From positions 248,001 through 312,000 of the forward strand of contig NZ_JARXWN010000002.1 of NCBI RefSeq assembly GCF_029892965.1: a stretch of 64,000 nucleotides of DNA, given 5' to 3'. The notes beneath the pieces are model-generated. The model saw only the letters and a list, made by a program, of their open reading frames with translations. It had not been told where the DNA came from and made no database searches. Of the stretch, positions 8,007-17,234 are shown in pieces; the first letter of the stretch is position 1, and the number at the start of each line of letters is the position of its first letter. Origin of the DNA: Dysgonomonas sp. PF1-14. Its GTDB lineage: Bacteria > Bacteroidota > Bacteroidia > Bacteroidales > Dysgonomonadaceae. A program made the position numbers and the translations under genes.

Positions 8007-8562
8007 CGTTATTCTTGATTTTTAAAGACAGTGCAAACTTATATAAATTTTCGTAGTGCGCATCGGCAATCGTGTAAATATCATTATCGCGTGAATATTT
8101 GTCGCCGACCAATACAGTGTACATACCCAGTTTTTTACCGAACAATATATCCGATTTGCTGTTGCCCACCATTATGCTTTCGGCAAATACAATCTCGGGA
8201 TAATCTTCTAAAGCTCTGAAAGCCATGCCGACATTCGGTTTCCGGTTTATAGAGGTGGAAGCGGTATCGGTACAATAATATATCTGCGATATCTTTCCTC
8301 CATCTGCGGCAATCTCTGACAGCATATGTGAATGAACAGCCTGCAATGCTTCCTCTGTCATTACTCCACGCCCTACACCACGCTGGTTTGTTATCACGAA
8401 AATCTTATCAAAGAGTGTTGATAATATCGCTATCGCATCCAAAGCTTTTTCCTCAAAGACAAATTCCCGAACTGATTTCACATAATCGTCGGGACGTTCT
8501 ATATTTATCACCCCGTCTCTGTCGAGAAAGAGATATTTATATTGTTTCATACTATCTGTCAT
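7996..8562 (-). CDS. gmhB: D-glycero-D-manno-heptose 1,7-bisphosphate 7-phosphatase
   Basis: This 188-residue HAD-IIIA phosphatase has LFLDRDGVIN (nucleophile Asp in motif I), FVITNQRGVGRG (motif II) and SIMVGNSKSDILFGKKLGM (motif IV). The NQRGVGRG loop is typical of GmhB and histidinol-phosphatase relatives. It should remove the 7-phosphate of heptose 1,7-bisphosphate made by the adjacent kinase. The ATG at 8562 overlaps the stop of the guanylyltransferase gene as ATGA, which fixes the start. The family zinc loop (CxH...CxC) is reduced here to sparse residues such as YYCTDTASTS, so metal binding may differ from the E. coli enzyme. Confidence 0.85.
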   Translation of the reverse strand: MTDSMKQYKYLFLDRDGVINIERPDDYVKSVREFVFEEKALDAIAILSTLFDKIFVITNQRGVGRGVMTEEALQAVHSHMLSEIAADGGKISQIYYCTDTASTSINRKPNVGMAFRALEDYPEIVFAESIMVGNSKSDILFGKKLGMYTVLVGDKYSRDNDIYTIADAHYENLYKFALSLKIKNNDDC

Positions 8563-9266
8563 TGGGCAAAATCAATATTTGCCTTACGATAATCTTCAGG
8601 AATACCAATATCGATAAAATATGTATCCTGAATATTTCCGTATATGGGTAGTGTGCTTATTTTTGCCTCGAGAACATCTTTTTCGAATGAGAATTTCACA
8701 GGAAGCTCTTTGTCGGACAAAAGGATGTCTTTATCTATCAGATATACGCCTCCATTTATCAGCCCCTCTTTACACTGCTGTTTTTCTATAAAGGCGATAA
8801 TCCTGTTATCCGCATTTAGTTCTACTCTGCCGTAACGATCAAAGTTTGTCATGGGTTTCAATGCCAGACTTATATTTGCCAATTTCCCCTTATGGAACTC
8901 ATACAGCATATTTATATCTACATCGAAAAAGGTATCTCCGTTTATCACAACAGCCCTATCTCCCTCAACTGATTGCATAGCCAGCTTTATAGCTCCACCT
9001 GTGCCTAACGGCTCTTGCTCTTTTACATATACTATTTCGAAAGGGTATTCATTTTTCTCAACCCAATTTGTCACCACTTCCGACAGATAACCTAAAGACA
9101 GTATTACCCTGCCAAAAGACTGAGCTTTACACCAATCGAGCAGATAGGATAGAAAGGGTTTTCCGGCCACTTCAGCCATGCATTTTGGCACATCACTTAC
9201 TACTTCGCGTAGTCTTGTACCAAGCCCTCCTGCCAATATTATACACTCTTTTCTTTTCATATCCAT
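8559..9266 (-). CDS. hddC: D-glycero-D-manno-heptose 1-phosphate guanylyltransferase-type nucleotidyltransferase
   Basis: A 235-residue sugar-nucleotide transferase with the signature LAGGLGTRLREVVSDVPKCM near the N-terminus and VINGDTFFDVD as the metal-binding region. It is short, without the C-terminal left-handed helix of larger pyrophosphorylases, as in HddC. With the adjacent kinase and phosphatase it completes activation of heptose 1-phosphate to GDP-heptose. The first isomerase (GmhA) is not in the window. The start overlaps the stop of the O-antigen gene by one base; a start two codons later (MKRKECIIL) is possible. Confidence 0.82.
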   Translation of the reverse strand: MDMKRKECIILAGGLGTRLREVVSDVPKCMAEVAGKPFLSYLLDWCKAQSFGRVILSLGYLSEVVTNWVEKNEYPFEIVYVKEQEPLGTGGAIKLAMQSVEGDRAVVINGDTFFDVDINMLYEFHKGKLANISLALKPMTNFDRYGRVELNADNRIIAFIEKQQCKEGLINGGVYLIDKDILLSDKELPVKFSFEKDVLEAKISTLPIYGNIQDTYFIDIGIPEDYRKANIDFAQ

Positions 9267-10567
9267 TATGTATGAATCAGTTTTTTCTCCTTTTTCGTTT
9301 GTTGCTGTTCTTTGTTTAATCGAATCATCTTAGGATAATAAACATAGTACTTATAGAACATGAAATAAAAGAAGATAACAAACAATATGTGATTGAGATC
9401 GAACCAACCTTTGACATTCAAAACAAGACTGTAAAAACAAAGTGCATACCCCAGAATCTTTATCGTACTATGCTTTGTTCCCCACATTCTTACAATAAAG
9501 AAAGCATATCCGTAAAACAGTAAGGAACCGATTAGCCCCACATAATATAACATACGGGTATAACCGACATCAGATCCGCGAAAGATCATAACCCCGTCAC
9601 CCGCTAATAGCACCTTTGTTAATTCCGGTATTTCAAACATTCCTTTGATACCGTCAGACGATCGTGTTTGCAACTCTCCCTTTTGGGCAAAGTTGATAAA
9701 CAACTCAAAAGCCCAGTCGGCAAGCCCTTCGAAGTAGAACATGGCAAAGAGATATCCGCCGAAGAGCAAAAATACAGATGCTATCAGGAACTTGTGTATT
9801 TGTTTTCGTTGAGCATTTTTATCTTTAAAATAGAGAAAAGCAATCAGCGCAAACCCCACTCCGGCTCCGACCACTGTCGTTCTGGCCATAAACAGGCTTA
9901 TGTAGAAAATAAAGACATACAGACTGGACAGAATAAAAAATTCGCTTGTCTTGAGGGGTTTTCTGATCAACAGGTACGATATGACAACAAGGGCAATACC
10001 ATTGTTAGCTCCGGCACCGAAGAAGCCAATCCCGTAGCCCATCAGACGCTGCCAATTATTCTCGCCTACTACATCTTCGGTATATTGAGCTTGCAGCTGC
10101 AATGAGAAAAAGAAGTCTGCAATACTCTCGTTCAGGTACATAATAAATGTAATAAAACACTGAAGAGCAACAGCTCCTACTATATACATCAGAACAGTAT
10201 CGACCGAAGGCTGCTTATGTACCTTAAATATAAATAAGACGATGAGATATGATGAGAAAAACCACGCTATTTCACTCTTGAAATACCCTAAGGTATAGGG
10301 GTCATTAGCATCGTTCATCCAGGCTACTGTAAGAAACCATAGCAAAACAACACCCATGCCCAATAGTAATATGATCGTTTCTTTGAATGGGAATCCGTGA
10401 TACACGTAATATGCCATACCCACAACTCCCGAGAAAAGGATAAAGGAAGAGCCCATCACATCTAATGCCTGAGGATATATATGATAGAATGTCAATAGTA
10501 ACGGGATTACCATTGGTATAATATCTTTCAGGTCAGGGATGTTCGATATCTCTTTTCGTTGCAGCAT
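9266..10567 (-). CDS. O-antigen polymerase/ligase-like membrane protein
   Basis: The 433-residue protein is strongly hydrophobic, with about ten to twelve membrane segments and a larger polar loop around residues 270-320. This is the topology of Wzy polymerases and WaaL ligases, which join oligosaccharide repeat units or attach them to lipid A core in the periplasm. Primary sequence in this group is poorly conserved, so I rely on topology and on its place among glycosyltransferases and sugar-nucleotide genes. The C-terminus is basic (RLNKEQQQTKKEKKLIH). Polymerase and ligase roles cannot be told apart here. Confidence 0.75.
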   Translation of the reverse strand: MLQRKEISNIPDLKDIIPMVIPLLLTFYHIYPQALDVMGSSFILFSGVVGMAYYVYHGFPFKETIILLLGMGVVLLWFLTVAWMNDANDPYTLGYFKSEIAWFFSSYLIVLFIFKVHKQPSVDTVLMYIVGAVALQCFITFIMYLNESIADFFFSLQLQAQYTEDVVGENNWQRLMGYGIGFFGAGANNGIALVVISYLLIRKPLKTSEFFILSSLYVFIFYISLFMARTTVVGAGVGFALIAFLYFKDKNAQRKQIHKFLIASVFLLFGGYLFAMFYFEGLADWAFELFINFAQKGELQTRSSDGIKGMFEIPELTKVLLAGDGVMIFRGSDVGYTRMLYYVGLIGSLLFYGYAFFIVRMWGTKHSTIKILGYALCFYSLVLNVKGWFDLNHILFVIFFYFMFYKYYVYYPKMIRLNKEQQQTKKEKKLIHT

Positions 10568-10575
10568 GTACTCGG

Positions 10576-11640
10576 TTACCTAAAAACAAGTTTGTAAATA
10601 AGGGACTTTTTGTATCTGAGCTTAAATGTACACTTTGTATAAAGAATTGCAAAATCCCGTGATGTATAATTTTCAGGTTTATACAACGGTGACTGTTTTA
10701 GTCTGTGCAATACTTTCAATCCCACACGGGAATTGGCGCATAAGCGTAACCAGTTTACCGACAGCATCCGGTCGAGATAAGCATTATCACAAAAAGGCTT
10801 CTGTTTATTAACAGTGAGCAAATTTAGCATAAATTCTTCACACTTGTCTAAATATTTTAAAGATGAATGCAAAGGTACGCATTCGGCAACGGAAGCATAT
10901 ACGTCTATAAAGTCGCTATCGGAGGGTAACCCCAGATGTGAGCAGTGTATTTTAAAAACTTTTTTCTTATTATCAGTCTGCAAATCTTCATGCAAAGAAG
11001 ATACCTGATTCTGATGAACCCGGTAAAGAAGCAAGGGTTCCCCTACATTTGCCACTTTTGTTTTATATACGGCTTCTGACCATAAGGCATAGTCTTCGAC
11101 ATGAAGGAATTCAGGCTCAAATTTCAATCCAAGTTCGGTAAAAACACGTTTACGAATCATTACTGCGGGGTGGCAGATTCCCGACTTGAAAAGCAGGTAT
11201 GCCCTGAGTTCGCTATCTGTAAGCGGACTATGGTGTAGCGTTTTCTTTGCAGGGTTTTCAGAATTGAAAGCATAAAAAAGCGTACTGACAATGTCATGAT
11301 CTCTATTAGCTTCCAGGAAAGCAACTTCTTTTTCTATACGGGTAGGCAACGATATATCATCGGCATCCATACGGGCAATATATTCACCATTACACAATGC
11401 TACTCCTTTGTTCAGTGTTTTTATAAGTTTCAGATTCACCTCGTTATCGACCACTGTGATGCGGGAGTCCTTTTGTGCCAGTTTACGCAACAGATCACCG
11501 GTACTATCAGTAGAACAATCGTTGATAGCTATTATTTCCAGATTGGTATAGGTCTGACTGAGAATCGAATTAACCGACTCTTCCACATACTTCTCTACAT
11601 TGTAGCAAGGTATCAATACCGAAACCAAAGGTGTGCTCAT
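10576..11640 (-). CDS. Glycosyltransferase family 2
   Basis: A 354-residue inverting GT-A enzyme. The N-terminus reads VSVLIPCYNVEKYVEESV, the classic GT2 start, followed by AINDCSTDSTGDLL (first Asp motif) and ARMDADDISLPTRIE, where DAD is the DxD metal and nucleotide-sugar site. FLHVEDYALW carries the likely catalytic base (ED). It overlaps the upstream GT4 gene by 4 bp and lies 8 bp before the O-antigen gene, so the three are one operon. Acceptor and sugar are unknown. Confidence 0.9.
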   Translation of the reverse strand: MSTPLVSVLIPCYNVEKYVEESVNSILSQTYTNLEIIAINDCSTDSTGDLLRKLAQKDSRITVVDNEVNLKLIKTLNKGVALCNGEYIARMDADDISLPTRIEKEVAFLEANRDHDIVSTLFYAFNSENPAKKTLHHSPLTDSELRAYLLFKSGICHPAVMIRKRVFTELGLKFEPEFLHVEDYALWSEAVYKTKVANVGEPLLLYRVHQNQVSSLHEDLQTDNKKKVFKIHCSHLGLPSDSDFIDVYASVAECVPLHSSLKYLDKCEEFMLNLLTVNKQKPFCDNAYLDRMLSVNWLRLCANSRVGLKVLHRLKQSPLYKPENYTSRDFAILYTKCTFKLRYKKSLIYKLVFR

Positions 11641-12701
11641 CTTTTATTTGCAATGATTTCATTAAAAACGGATGTATATCCGTCCACCATTTTTTCTATA
11701 GTAAAATTGGCAAGGTATGACTGCCGGGCATTGTCCGACATCGTTTTTTGCCTCTCTTCATCCGAAAGGATATATTCTATTTTTTCTATAAAAATAGACT
11801 GATCGTTTTCCACAGCAAAGCCGTTTCTGCCATCCAATACTTCCGTTATACCTCCTACAGCAGAAGCCACAACCGGGACTTTATAGGACAAAGCTTCGAG
11901 CAAAGACATCGGTAAGCCCTCATAGTTGGATGGTAGAATAAATACATCTGCATATTTCAGAGAATAGAAAGCCGAATGCATCTCTCCCAGACAGAATGCA
12001 TTATCAGGCAGCCCTTTTATCTTCTCCTTATTACCTATCCAGACAAATGCATACTGAGGCATATCACGAGCAATATCAACAAACAATTCGAATTTCTTTT
12101 GTTTGGATATGCGTGATATACACATTACGATTTTAGGATAGGATTGTTTTATTTTTTCAAGTTCTTCGGTAACATGGTTCTTTAACTCGTACTTCTCCAC
12201 GTATTCATCCGTAACTCCGTTATATATGCATTCCACATTTTTAGAAATGCCTTCTTCCTGCATCATCTCTACATCGTAACGGCTAACGCCGATTATGCGG
12301 AATGCCCTGTTCTTAAACGATTTTTCAATAATAAGGAATTTACGGAATGCTTTTCGGATAGAATCGAAACCGTGAACTGTATAAACGATTTTTTTAGGGC
12401 TGAAAGCAATGCGTCCCAATACGCCCATTTTGGAAGAATGCAGATGTACGACATCAGGTTTATATTTAAATCTGTAATAAAACAGTTTAAACAATAAACC
12501 AATATCCCTCCACGAAATTTCTTTCCGATGGCTATTAAGTTTGATCTTTGTAAAATTGTCTCCGAGATTGTTCCAGGCCTCTCCATCACCGCCATATAAA
12601 ACAAAAAGCTCGTGTTCGGGGCTTAATGTTTTTATCAGATTGGCTACAATAGTCTGAGCACCGCCATATTCGGAAACAGTAATAATCTGGAAAATTTTCA
12701 T
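11637..12701 (-). CDS. Glycosyltransferase family 4
   Basis: This 354-residue GT-B enzyme is the first gene of the cluster. It begins MKIFQIITVSEYGGAQTIVA, has VVHLHSSKMGVLGRIA in the acceptor domain, and VMCISRISKQKKFELFVD plus NYEGLPMSLLEALSYKVPVV (E-x7-E) in the donor domain. The GGAQ loop and these motifs match retaining GT4 transferases of polysaccharide loci. It is coupled to the next GT2 gene by a 4-bp ATGA-type overlap. The roughly 100-bp upstream gap carries a weak promoter-like TATCTTTA on the minus strand at 12732-12739. Confidence 0.9.
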   Translation of the reverse strand: MKIFQIITVSEYGGAQTIVANLIKTLSPEHELFVLYGGDGEAWNNLGDNFTKIKLNSHRKEISWRDIGLLFKLFYYRFKYKPDVVHLHSSKMGVLGRIAFSPKKIVYTVHGFDSIRKAFRKFLIIEKSFKNRAFRIIGVSRYDVEMMQEEGISKNVECIYNGVTDEYVEKYELKNHVTEELEKIKQSYPKIVMCISRISKQKKFELFVDIARDMPQYAFVWIGNKEKIKGLPDNAFCLGEMHSAFYSLKYADVFILPSNYEGLPMSLLEALSYKVPVVASAVGGITEVLDGRNGFAVENDQSIFIEKIEYILSDEERQKTMSDNARQSYLANFTIEKMVDGYTSVFNEIIANKR

Positions 12702-12798
12702 CTACTTAGCCTTATCGACACAATTCGATGGTAAAGATAATAGTTTTTATCTGTTTTTTTGTTAATATTATTCTATAGAAGTCTTCTTTAGTATATTT

Positions 12799-13416
12799 TC
12801 AGTCTGTCAATGTAGTTTTTGCAAGCTTTTTCCACCTCAGATAGCCGAATATGGAAACTACAAAATAAATGAAAAACATACACCCTGACATCACATCGCC
12901 CTGTACAAAGAGCAAAATCGAAGATATAAGATTAGCAGGAATCACCAGTAGCCACTGGTCTGCCCATTTGCGCGAAATCATCCATAAAGCAACAATGTTA
13001 AGAGATGTAGACAAAGCATCGCCTGCCGTCAGTAAAAACGGATTTTCAGTGAGATGCAGGTAACCAGCCGATTGTGTAAGCAGTATATATAACAATATGG
13101 TGAAAACCATAACACCTGATACAATAGGAATGATATACTTTTTCCCGACACGGGTAATGATCTCATTGCCTGTCTGATCGTCTCTGTTACGTGTAAGCCA
13201 CATAATCCAGCCATAGACAGATGCAAAGAAAAAATATGTGTAAATACCCATACTGGCATATAACCCGGCATGGTAATAGATATAGATAAAGAATGCCGCC
13301 ATAACGATACTGGCAAGCCACATCCATACATTGGCCTTATATTCCAAATACAGAAATATCAGCCCGATAACAGCACCTGTTATACTTACCCAATTATTAA
13401 TTATAAAATCCGGCAT
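12799..13416 (-). CDS. pnuC: PnuC-family transporter, probable thiamine transporter PnuT
   Basis: A 205-residue membrane protein with about seven hydrophobic segments, including FLYLEYKANVWMWLASIV and YTYFFFASVYGWIMW, which match the PnuC family of facilitators. PnuC proteins carry nicotinamide riboside, but in Bacteroidetes the branch encoded with a TPP-riboswitch TonB receptor (PnuT) carries thiamine. This gene follows such a receptor on the same strand, so thiamine is the better inference. Thiamine pyrophosphokinase, often the third gene of this set, is absent. A strong inverted repeat at 13443-13519 separates it from the receptor gene and may alter its expression. Confidence 0.85.
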   Translation of the reverse strand: MPDFIINNWVSITGAVIGLIFLYLEYKANVWMWLASIVMAAFFIYIYYHAGLYASMGIYTYFFFASVYGWIMWLTRNRDDQTGNEIITRVGKKYIIPIVSGVMVFTILLYILLTQSAGYLHLTENPFLLTAGDALSTSLNIVALWMISRKWADQWLLVIPANLISSILLFVQGDVMSGCMFFIYFVVSIFGYLRWKKLAKTTLTD

Positions 13417-13442
13417 AGTTTTTTTAGTTTCAAAATTTTTAA

Positions 13443-13519
13443 TTTCAAGATTTCAGGTTTCAAAATTATCTGCTTTATTTATTAGAATTTTGAAATCTTG
13501 AAACCTGAAATCTTGAAAT
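13443..13519. repeat. Inverted repeat between TonB receptor and pnuC
   Basis: The 25-bp left arm (13443-13467, starting TTTCAAGATTTCAGG) pairs with 13486-13519, which has the same complement with an 8-bp TCTTGAAA unit duplicated inside it. The loop is about 18 nt. It lies in the gap of a presumed two-gene transcript, so it could act as a stabiliser or partial terminator, or be a dispersed repeat. Confidence 0.6.
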
Positions 13520-13523
13520 AGTA

Positions 13524-15740
13524 TTAAAAGCGATATCTGATCTTTCCCATCAGGTTAGCTCCTGCCTGAGGAAACAAGCCTTTATATACTTCCTCACTGC
13601 CATCCGAAAACTTATAAGTTTCTACCCATGCGTTGGCATTGTATTTTATACTAGCCAGATTGTTGATAAAAAACTGGAAGTCAAATGTACCTATTTTATG
13701 TGTGTCGAGTGTATAAGACACTACCAAATCGGTTACCAGATGATCTTGCAGCCTGTTGTCAGGGTTGGATGTATTGTCATAATACATACGCCCTACATAC
13801 TTATTCACAAAAGAGAAACTGAAATCTTCTTTTTCGAACGGTTTGAATGTAACTATTCCGCTAGCTACTACATTTGGAGAGAACGATATATCGGTCGATT
13901 TGTGAAACTCTGATATTTGCCCCAGATAATTCCAGTCGGTATCGTAATAATCATAATAGGCTGTATAATTTTTGATCTTATTGCGGCTCAGTGTCAGATT
14001 CCCGTCAAGCCGCATCCATTCAGTTGGCGTGTATGCCATAGCCAGTTCGATACCGGTACGGTAACTGTCAGGGACATTCTCCTGCAACTTATACCCTGTA
14101 TCGTTCAGTTTGCCTGTTTGTACCAACTGGTCTTTATAATCCATGTAATAGAGATTGGCACTGAATGAGAATACAGAACTTGTATATCTGTAGCCCAGTT
14201 CGTAATCATACAACCGTTCGGATGTTATATCACGCGCACCTCCACCTTTAAGAGATTCTTTCAGGTCGGCACGCAATGGCTCCCTGTTAGAGATACCGAA
14301 AGATGCATATACTTCATTATACTTCGCAAAGCGGAAGGAAGCACCACCTTTGGGATTGATGAAATTATAATAATTGTTATTCGACAAGTCCATCAGGTCG
14401 TCGTCTATCCCTTTCATACGGTAATCGATATAACGATCCTGAACTTCAGCAAAGAGGGACAGATTCTCCACAGGTCTGTACTCTACCTTAAGAAAAGCGT
14501 TCATATCCTTCTTATCGGCTTCGTTTCTGTACCACTCGTAGCCTTCGGGTATATTCTGATTATATTTTGCCCATAGTAACCGCCCGTAATGGTCTCCGTC
14601 AAAGTAGTTGTACACTCCGCCCAGTGTCAACCCCAGCTTATGTTTTTGATAATTGAGATTGAATCCGCCTGTGTACAGATGGTTCATCATTAGCTTACGG
14701 CGTATTATATCTGATTTCTTATATGTAACGCCGTTCACTACCTGATCGTCTATACCAAATTTTTCGCCGAACTTCTGATCGGTTTTATAGTTTTCATAAT
14801 AACCGTAACCATGATTGTAGCTCAGATTGGCATTCAGTGTCAGCGCACTTGTCAGATAACGTGTATAGATAAGCTGACCTATATTGGAATAGTAGTTGTC
14901 CGTTTCGTTATCGTAGTAGTGATTCCCTGTTTCGTCTTTGTATTCACCTGCTTTATTGTACCGTCTGTCGATATTTATCATATCGGGACTTATGCCTTCC
15001 CACGTGATTCCTGTGTGCTGAATACCGTTCATGTAGATAAGGCGAATCAGTTGCTTTTCGGAATAATGCGATACGGCTGCATAAATATTCCGGTGGTCTA
15101 CCTTCCCGTTACGTATGTACCCGTCACTTTTGGTATAAGAATAGCGGGCATCTACAGACAATCCATTCTTCATGATGCCTGTACCTGCCGCCGCTGTAAG
15201 CAGTAATGTATTGTATTGCCCATAAGCCGAAGAGAGGTCTGCATATGGTTTCGGCCTGCCGCCTAGCGTCTGCATGGAAATACTGGCTCCGAACGAAGCT
15301 GTACCGTTTGTAGCCGTACCCACACCACGCTGTACCTGCATACTTTGTAGTGAATTTGACAAGTCGGGCAGATTTACCCAATATACTTCCTGACTTTCGG
15401 CATTGTTCAACGGCATACCATTCAGTGTGATATTGATGCGGTTCGCATCTGTTCCCCTGATGCGAAACGACGTATTTCCTACAGCCGTTCCCCCTTCGGT
15501 ATATGCAACTACCGACGGTAGCGTCTGCAAAAGAGCTGGAATGTTCTTTGCTGCGTTTTCCTGTTTTATCTGCATTTCGCTGAGATTTGAATAGGCTACG
15601 GGGGCATCGTCACTCACTCGTGTAGCCGATACGACCACTTCGTCCAGTTTTACAACTTTCAATGTGTCTGATTTTTGTTGAGAATAGGCTCCACTGCTAC
15701 TTACAATAACAGCAAAGAAAGCCCAGAATACCTTTTTCAT
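13524..15740 (-). CDS. TonB-dependent outer-membrane receptor, probable thiamine receptor
   Basis: The 738-residue precursor has a signal peptide (about residues 1-20, ending GAYSQQ), a TonB-box region with DEVVVSATR at about 33-41, and a plug domain with SFRIRGTDANRINITLNG and GTASFGASISMQT. The rest is rich in alternating aromatic beta strands and ends in IRYRF, the terminal aromatic of an outer-membrane barrel. A TPP riboswitch sits directly upstream, so thiamine or its phosphates are the likely substrate. It carries no N-terminal carboxypeptidase-like (SusC) domain. It forms a uptake module with the PnuT-like gene that follows. Confidence 0.92.
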   Translation of the reverse strand: MKKVFWAFFAVIVSSSGAYSQQKSDTLKVVKLDEVVVSATRVSDDAPVAYSNLSEMQIKQENAAKNIPALLQTLPSVVAYTEGGTAVGNTSFRIRGTDANRINITLNGMPLNNAESQEVYWVNLPDLSNSLQSMQVQRGVGTATNGTASFGASISMQTLGGRPKPYADLSSAYGQYNTLLLTAAAGTGIMKNGLSVDARYSYTKSDGYIRNGKVDHRNIYAAVSHYSEKQLIRLIYMNGIQHTGITWEGISPDMINIDRRYNKAGEYKDETGNHYYDNETDNYYSNIGQLIYTRYLTSALTLNANLSYNHGYGYYENYKTDQKFGEKFGIDDQVVNGVTYKKSDIIRRKLMMNHLYTGGFNLNYQKHKLGLTLGGVYNYFDGDHYGRLLWAKYNQNIPEGYEWYRNEADKKDMNAFLKVEYRPVENLSLFAEVQDRYIDYRMKGIDDDLMDLSNNNYYNFINPKGGASFRFAKYNEVYASFGISNREPLRADLKESLKGGGARDITSERLYDYELGYRYTSSVFSFSANLYYMDYKDQLVQTGKLNDTGYKLQENVPDSYRTGIELAMAYTPTEWMRLDGNLTLSRNKIKNYTAYYDYYDTDWNYLGQISEFHKSTDISFSPNVVASGIVTFKPFEKEDFSFSFVNKYVGRMYYDNTSNPDNRLQDHLVTDLVVSYTLDTHKIGTFDFQFFINNLASIKYNANAWVETYKFSDGSEEVYKGLFPQAGANLMGKIRYRF

Positions 15741-15867
15741 TTAAAATAATAATTTGCAAAAGCATAAAACAACACCAAAATGATGCTTATACTTCCTGTT
15801 AAACAAAAAAGGGGTTTTTAATAAGATGATTTCCCGAATTTTAAAATATGCGTGCGCGAAGCATAAT

Positions 15868-15945
15868 TCTCAATCCCTACGCCAGCATTACCCGGATCAG
15901 GTATATGGGTATGATCTCAGCCCGTTCTATTAAGGCACCCCTAAG
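15868..15945 (-). ncRNA. TPP riboswitch (THI element)
   Basis: On the minus strand the sequence runs GGGGTGCC, then CGGGCTGAGATCATACCC, then ACCTGATCCGGGTAATGCTGGCG and AGGGA. CTGAGA, ACCTGATCTGGGTAATGCCAGCG-like words and their spacing are the conserved core of the thiamine pyrophosphate aptamer. It ends about 125 nt before the TonB receptor start. A promoter -7 box TATCTTTG lies just upstream on the minus strand (15963-15956). Binding of TPP would be expected to switch the receptor gene off. Confidence 0.95.
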
Positions 15946-16107
15946 ATTTCAGCGGCAAAGATAGGCAAACCTTTTTAATAAATAAGTGTTTACCCTTTAT
16001 AAAAAGTTTCTATAACTATAACTCTCGATGTTACAAAACGCAAAAATTACAGTCATATAAATAATAAAAGATATTTATGTACATTTGTCACAAAATAAAG
16101 AAATGAT

Positions 16108-16668
16108 ATGAAAAAATTTAAGAACAAACTATTCGCAGTATTATTTGCGGTTACTGCACTAGTAGCTTTCTCTTCATGTGAAAGCGATGACTATGAATGG
16201 CTACGTGGTACACTTAATTTATCCACAGTTAACGACAAGGAGCCTATTTACACTTATGAAGGGGGGCTGTTCAGTTTTAATTATAATTTGCGTGCTGAAG
16301 ATATCAGAGGCATAGATGCACGCAGATTAGATATTGTAGACGTAAGATCATATGAGTCTGAAGTTTTCCTTTTCCAGAGTAATTTGTTCAGACCGAATGA
16401 TCGGATAAATATAAGATTGAGAGCCGATGGCGTAAAATCGTACACACTAAGAATGATAGTTATAGTTAACGATTATGGTGACAGAGTAGCAATGGTAATA
16501 GATGAAGACCTCTATTTACTAAGAGAATTTATGTCCAATATGACATATAATTTAGCTCGCAATGGCCAACTCAAGTTTTACATTGACGGTGAACTACTTA
16601 GTACATCCCAAGATACCTCTTTTGATTTTGAAGTTAGAAATGACTTTGACTTTGAAGTCAGATACTAA
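16108..16668 (+). CDS. Lipoprotein, unknown function
   Basis: A 186-residue protein with a lipoprotein signal (VTALVAFSSCESDD, lipid-modified Cys24). The mature part is beta-rich, with FSFNYNLRAEDIRGIDARRL and a C-terminal TSFDFEVRNDFDFEVRY. It aligns in layout with the next gene (shared A-x-DI-x-GI, then a helix near FMSNM/FVEEM, then a closing F-x-x-E-F-x-N pattern), so the two look like tandem paralogs. A promoter-like TACATTTG lies at 16080-16087. No known family is recognised. Confidence 0.75.
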   Translation: MKKFKNKLFAVLFAVTALVAFSSCESDDYEWLRGTLNLSTVNDKEPIYTYEGGLFSFNYNLRAEDIRGIDARRLDIVDVRSYESEVFLFQSNLFRPNDRINIRLRADGVKSYTLRMIVIVNDYGDRVAMVIDEDLYLLREFMSNMTYNLARNGQLKFYIDGELLSTSQDTSFDFEVRNDFDFEVRY

Positions 16669-16681
16669 TTAAAGCAACAAC

Positions 16682-17230
16682 TTGAACTTGAAAAAAGCAA
16701 CTATATTCTTACTAACATTATCCTGTATTTTCCTCTCATCTTGTAGTAATGGAGAAGAGGACAATTACAGCAATGAGAAAGCACAACTAATAGTATCTAC
16801 AGAGGGAACTGTTTATCAAAACATTAAAACAGACAATGAAGGAGAATTTGCACTCCATATGATTATATCAGCTTCTGATATAACAGGAGTGGAAACATCT
16901 GCACTGAATGTAGACAATATAACGGTTAACAATGCCGAATGGCGGTTCTACAGTCCGGACTTCACTTATGGCGATCCTATATATACCAGTCTGGCTCTGG
17001 ATGGTAATACTTATTGTAATATTGTATGGGCAGTAGACGAACATAGAAAAACCATTCCATTAGATGCTAAGCATACATTGTGCGAATTTGTAGAAGAGAT
17101 GACAAGAATAATTCTGCAAAAGGGAAGTGTCTCACTTGCTATATACGGCGAAGCACCTAATCCGAGGCAACGGAATACCACATTTAATATAGAATTTAAC
17201 AACGAATTGGAATTCAAGGTAAAGAACTAG
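16682..17230 (+). CDS. Lipoprotein, paralog of the preceding gene
   Basis: This 182-residue frame has no ATG; it starts at TTG 16682, or at the in-frame TTG 16688 giving a conventional LKKATIFLL start. A lipobox IFLSSCSN follows (Cys21 from the first TTG). The mature region repeats the pattern of the upstream lipoprotein: ISASDITGVETSALNVDN, then LCEFVEEMTRIILQKGSVSL, and a terminal FNIEFNNELEFKVKN. It is 13 bp after its paralog and stops 4 bp before the helicase gene, so all three are probably one transcript. Function is unknown. Confidence 0.72.
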   Translation: MNLKKATIFLLTLSCIFLSSCSNGEEDNYSNEKAQLIVSTEGTVYQNIKTDNEGEFALHMIISASDITGVETSALNVDNITVNNAEWRFYSPDFTYGDPIYTSLALDGNTYCNIVWAVDEHRKTIPLDAKHTLCEFVEEMTRIILQKGSVSLAIYGEAPNPRQRNTTFNIEFNNELEFKVKN

Positions 17231-17234
17231 GTAT

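Noticed and set aside
12799-13416. PnuC as a nicotinamide riboside transporter
   Set aside because: The TPP riboswitch and TonB receptor directly upstream favour the thiamine branch (PnuT), although sequence alone cannot exclude other substrates.
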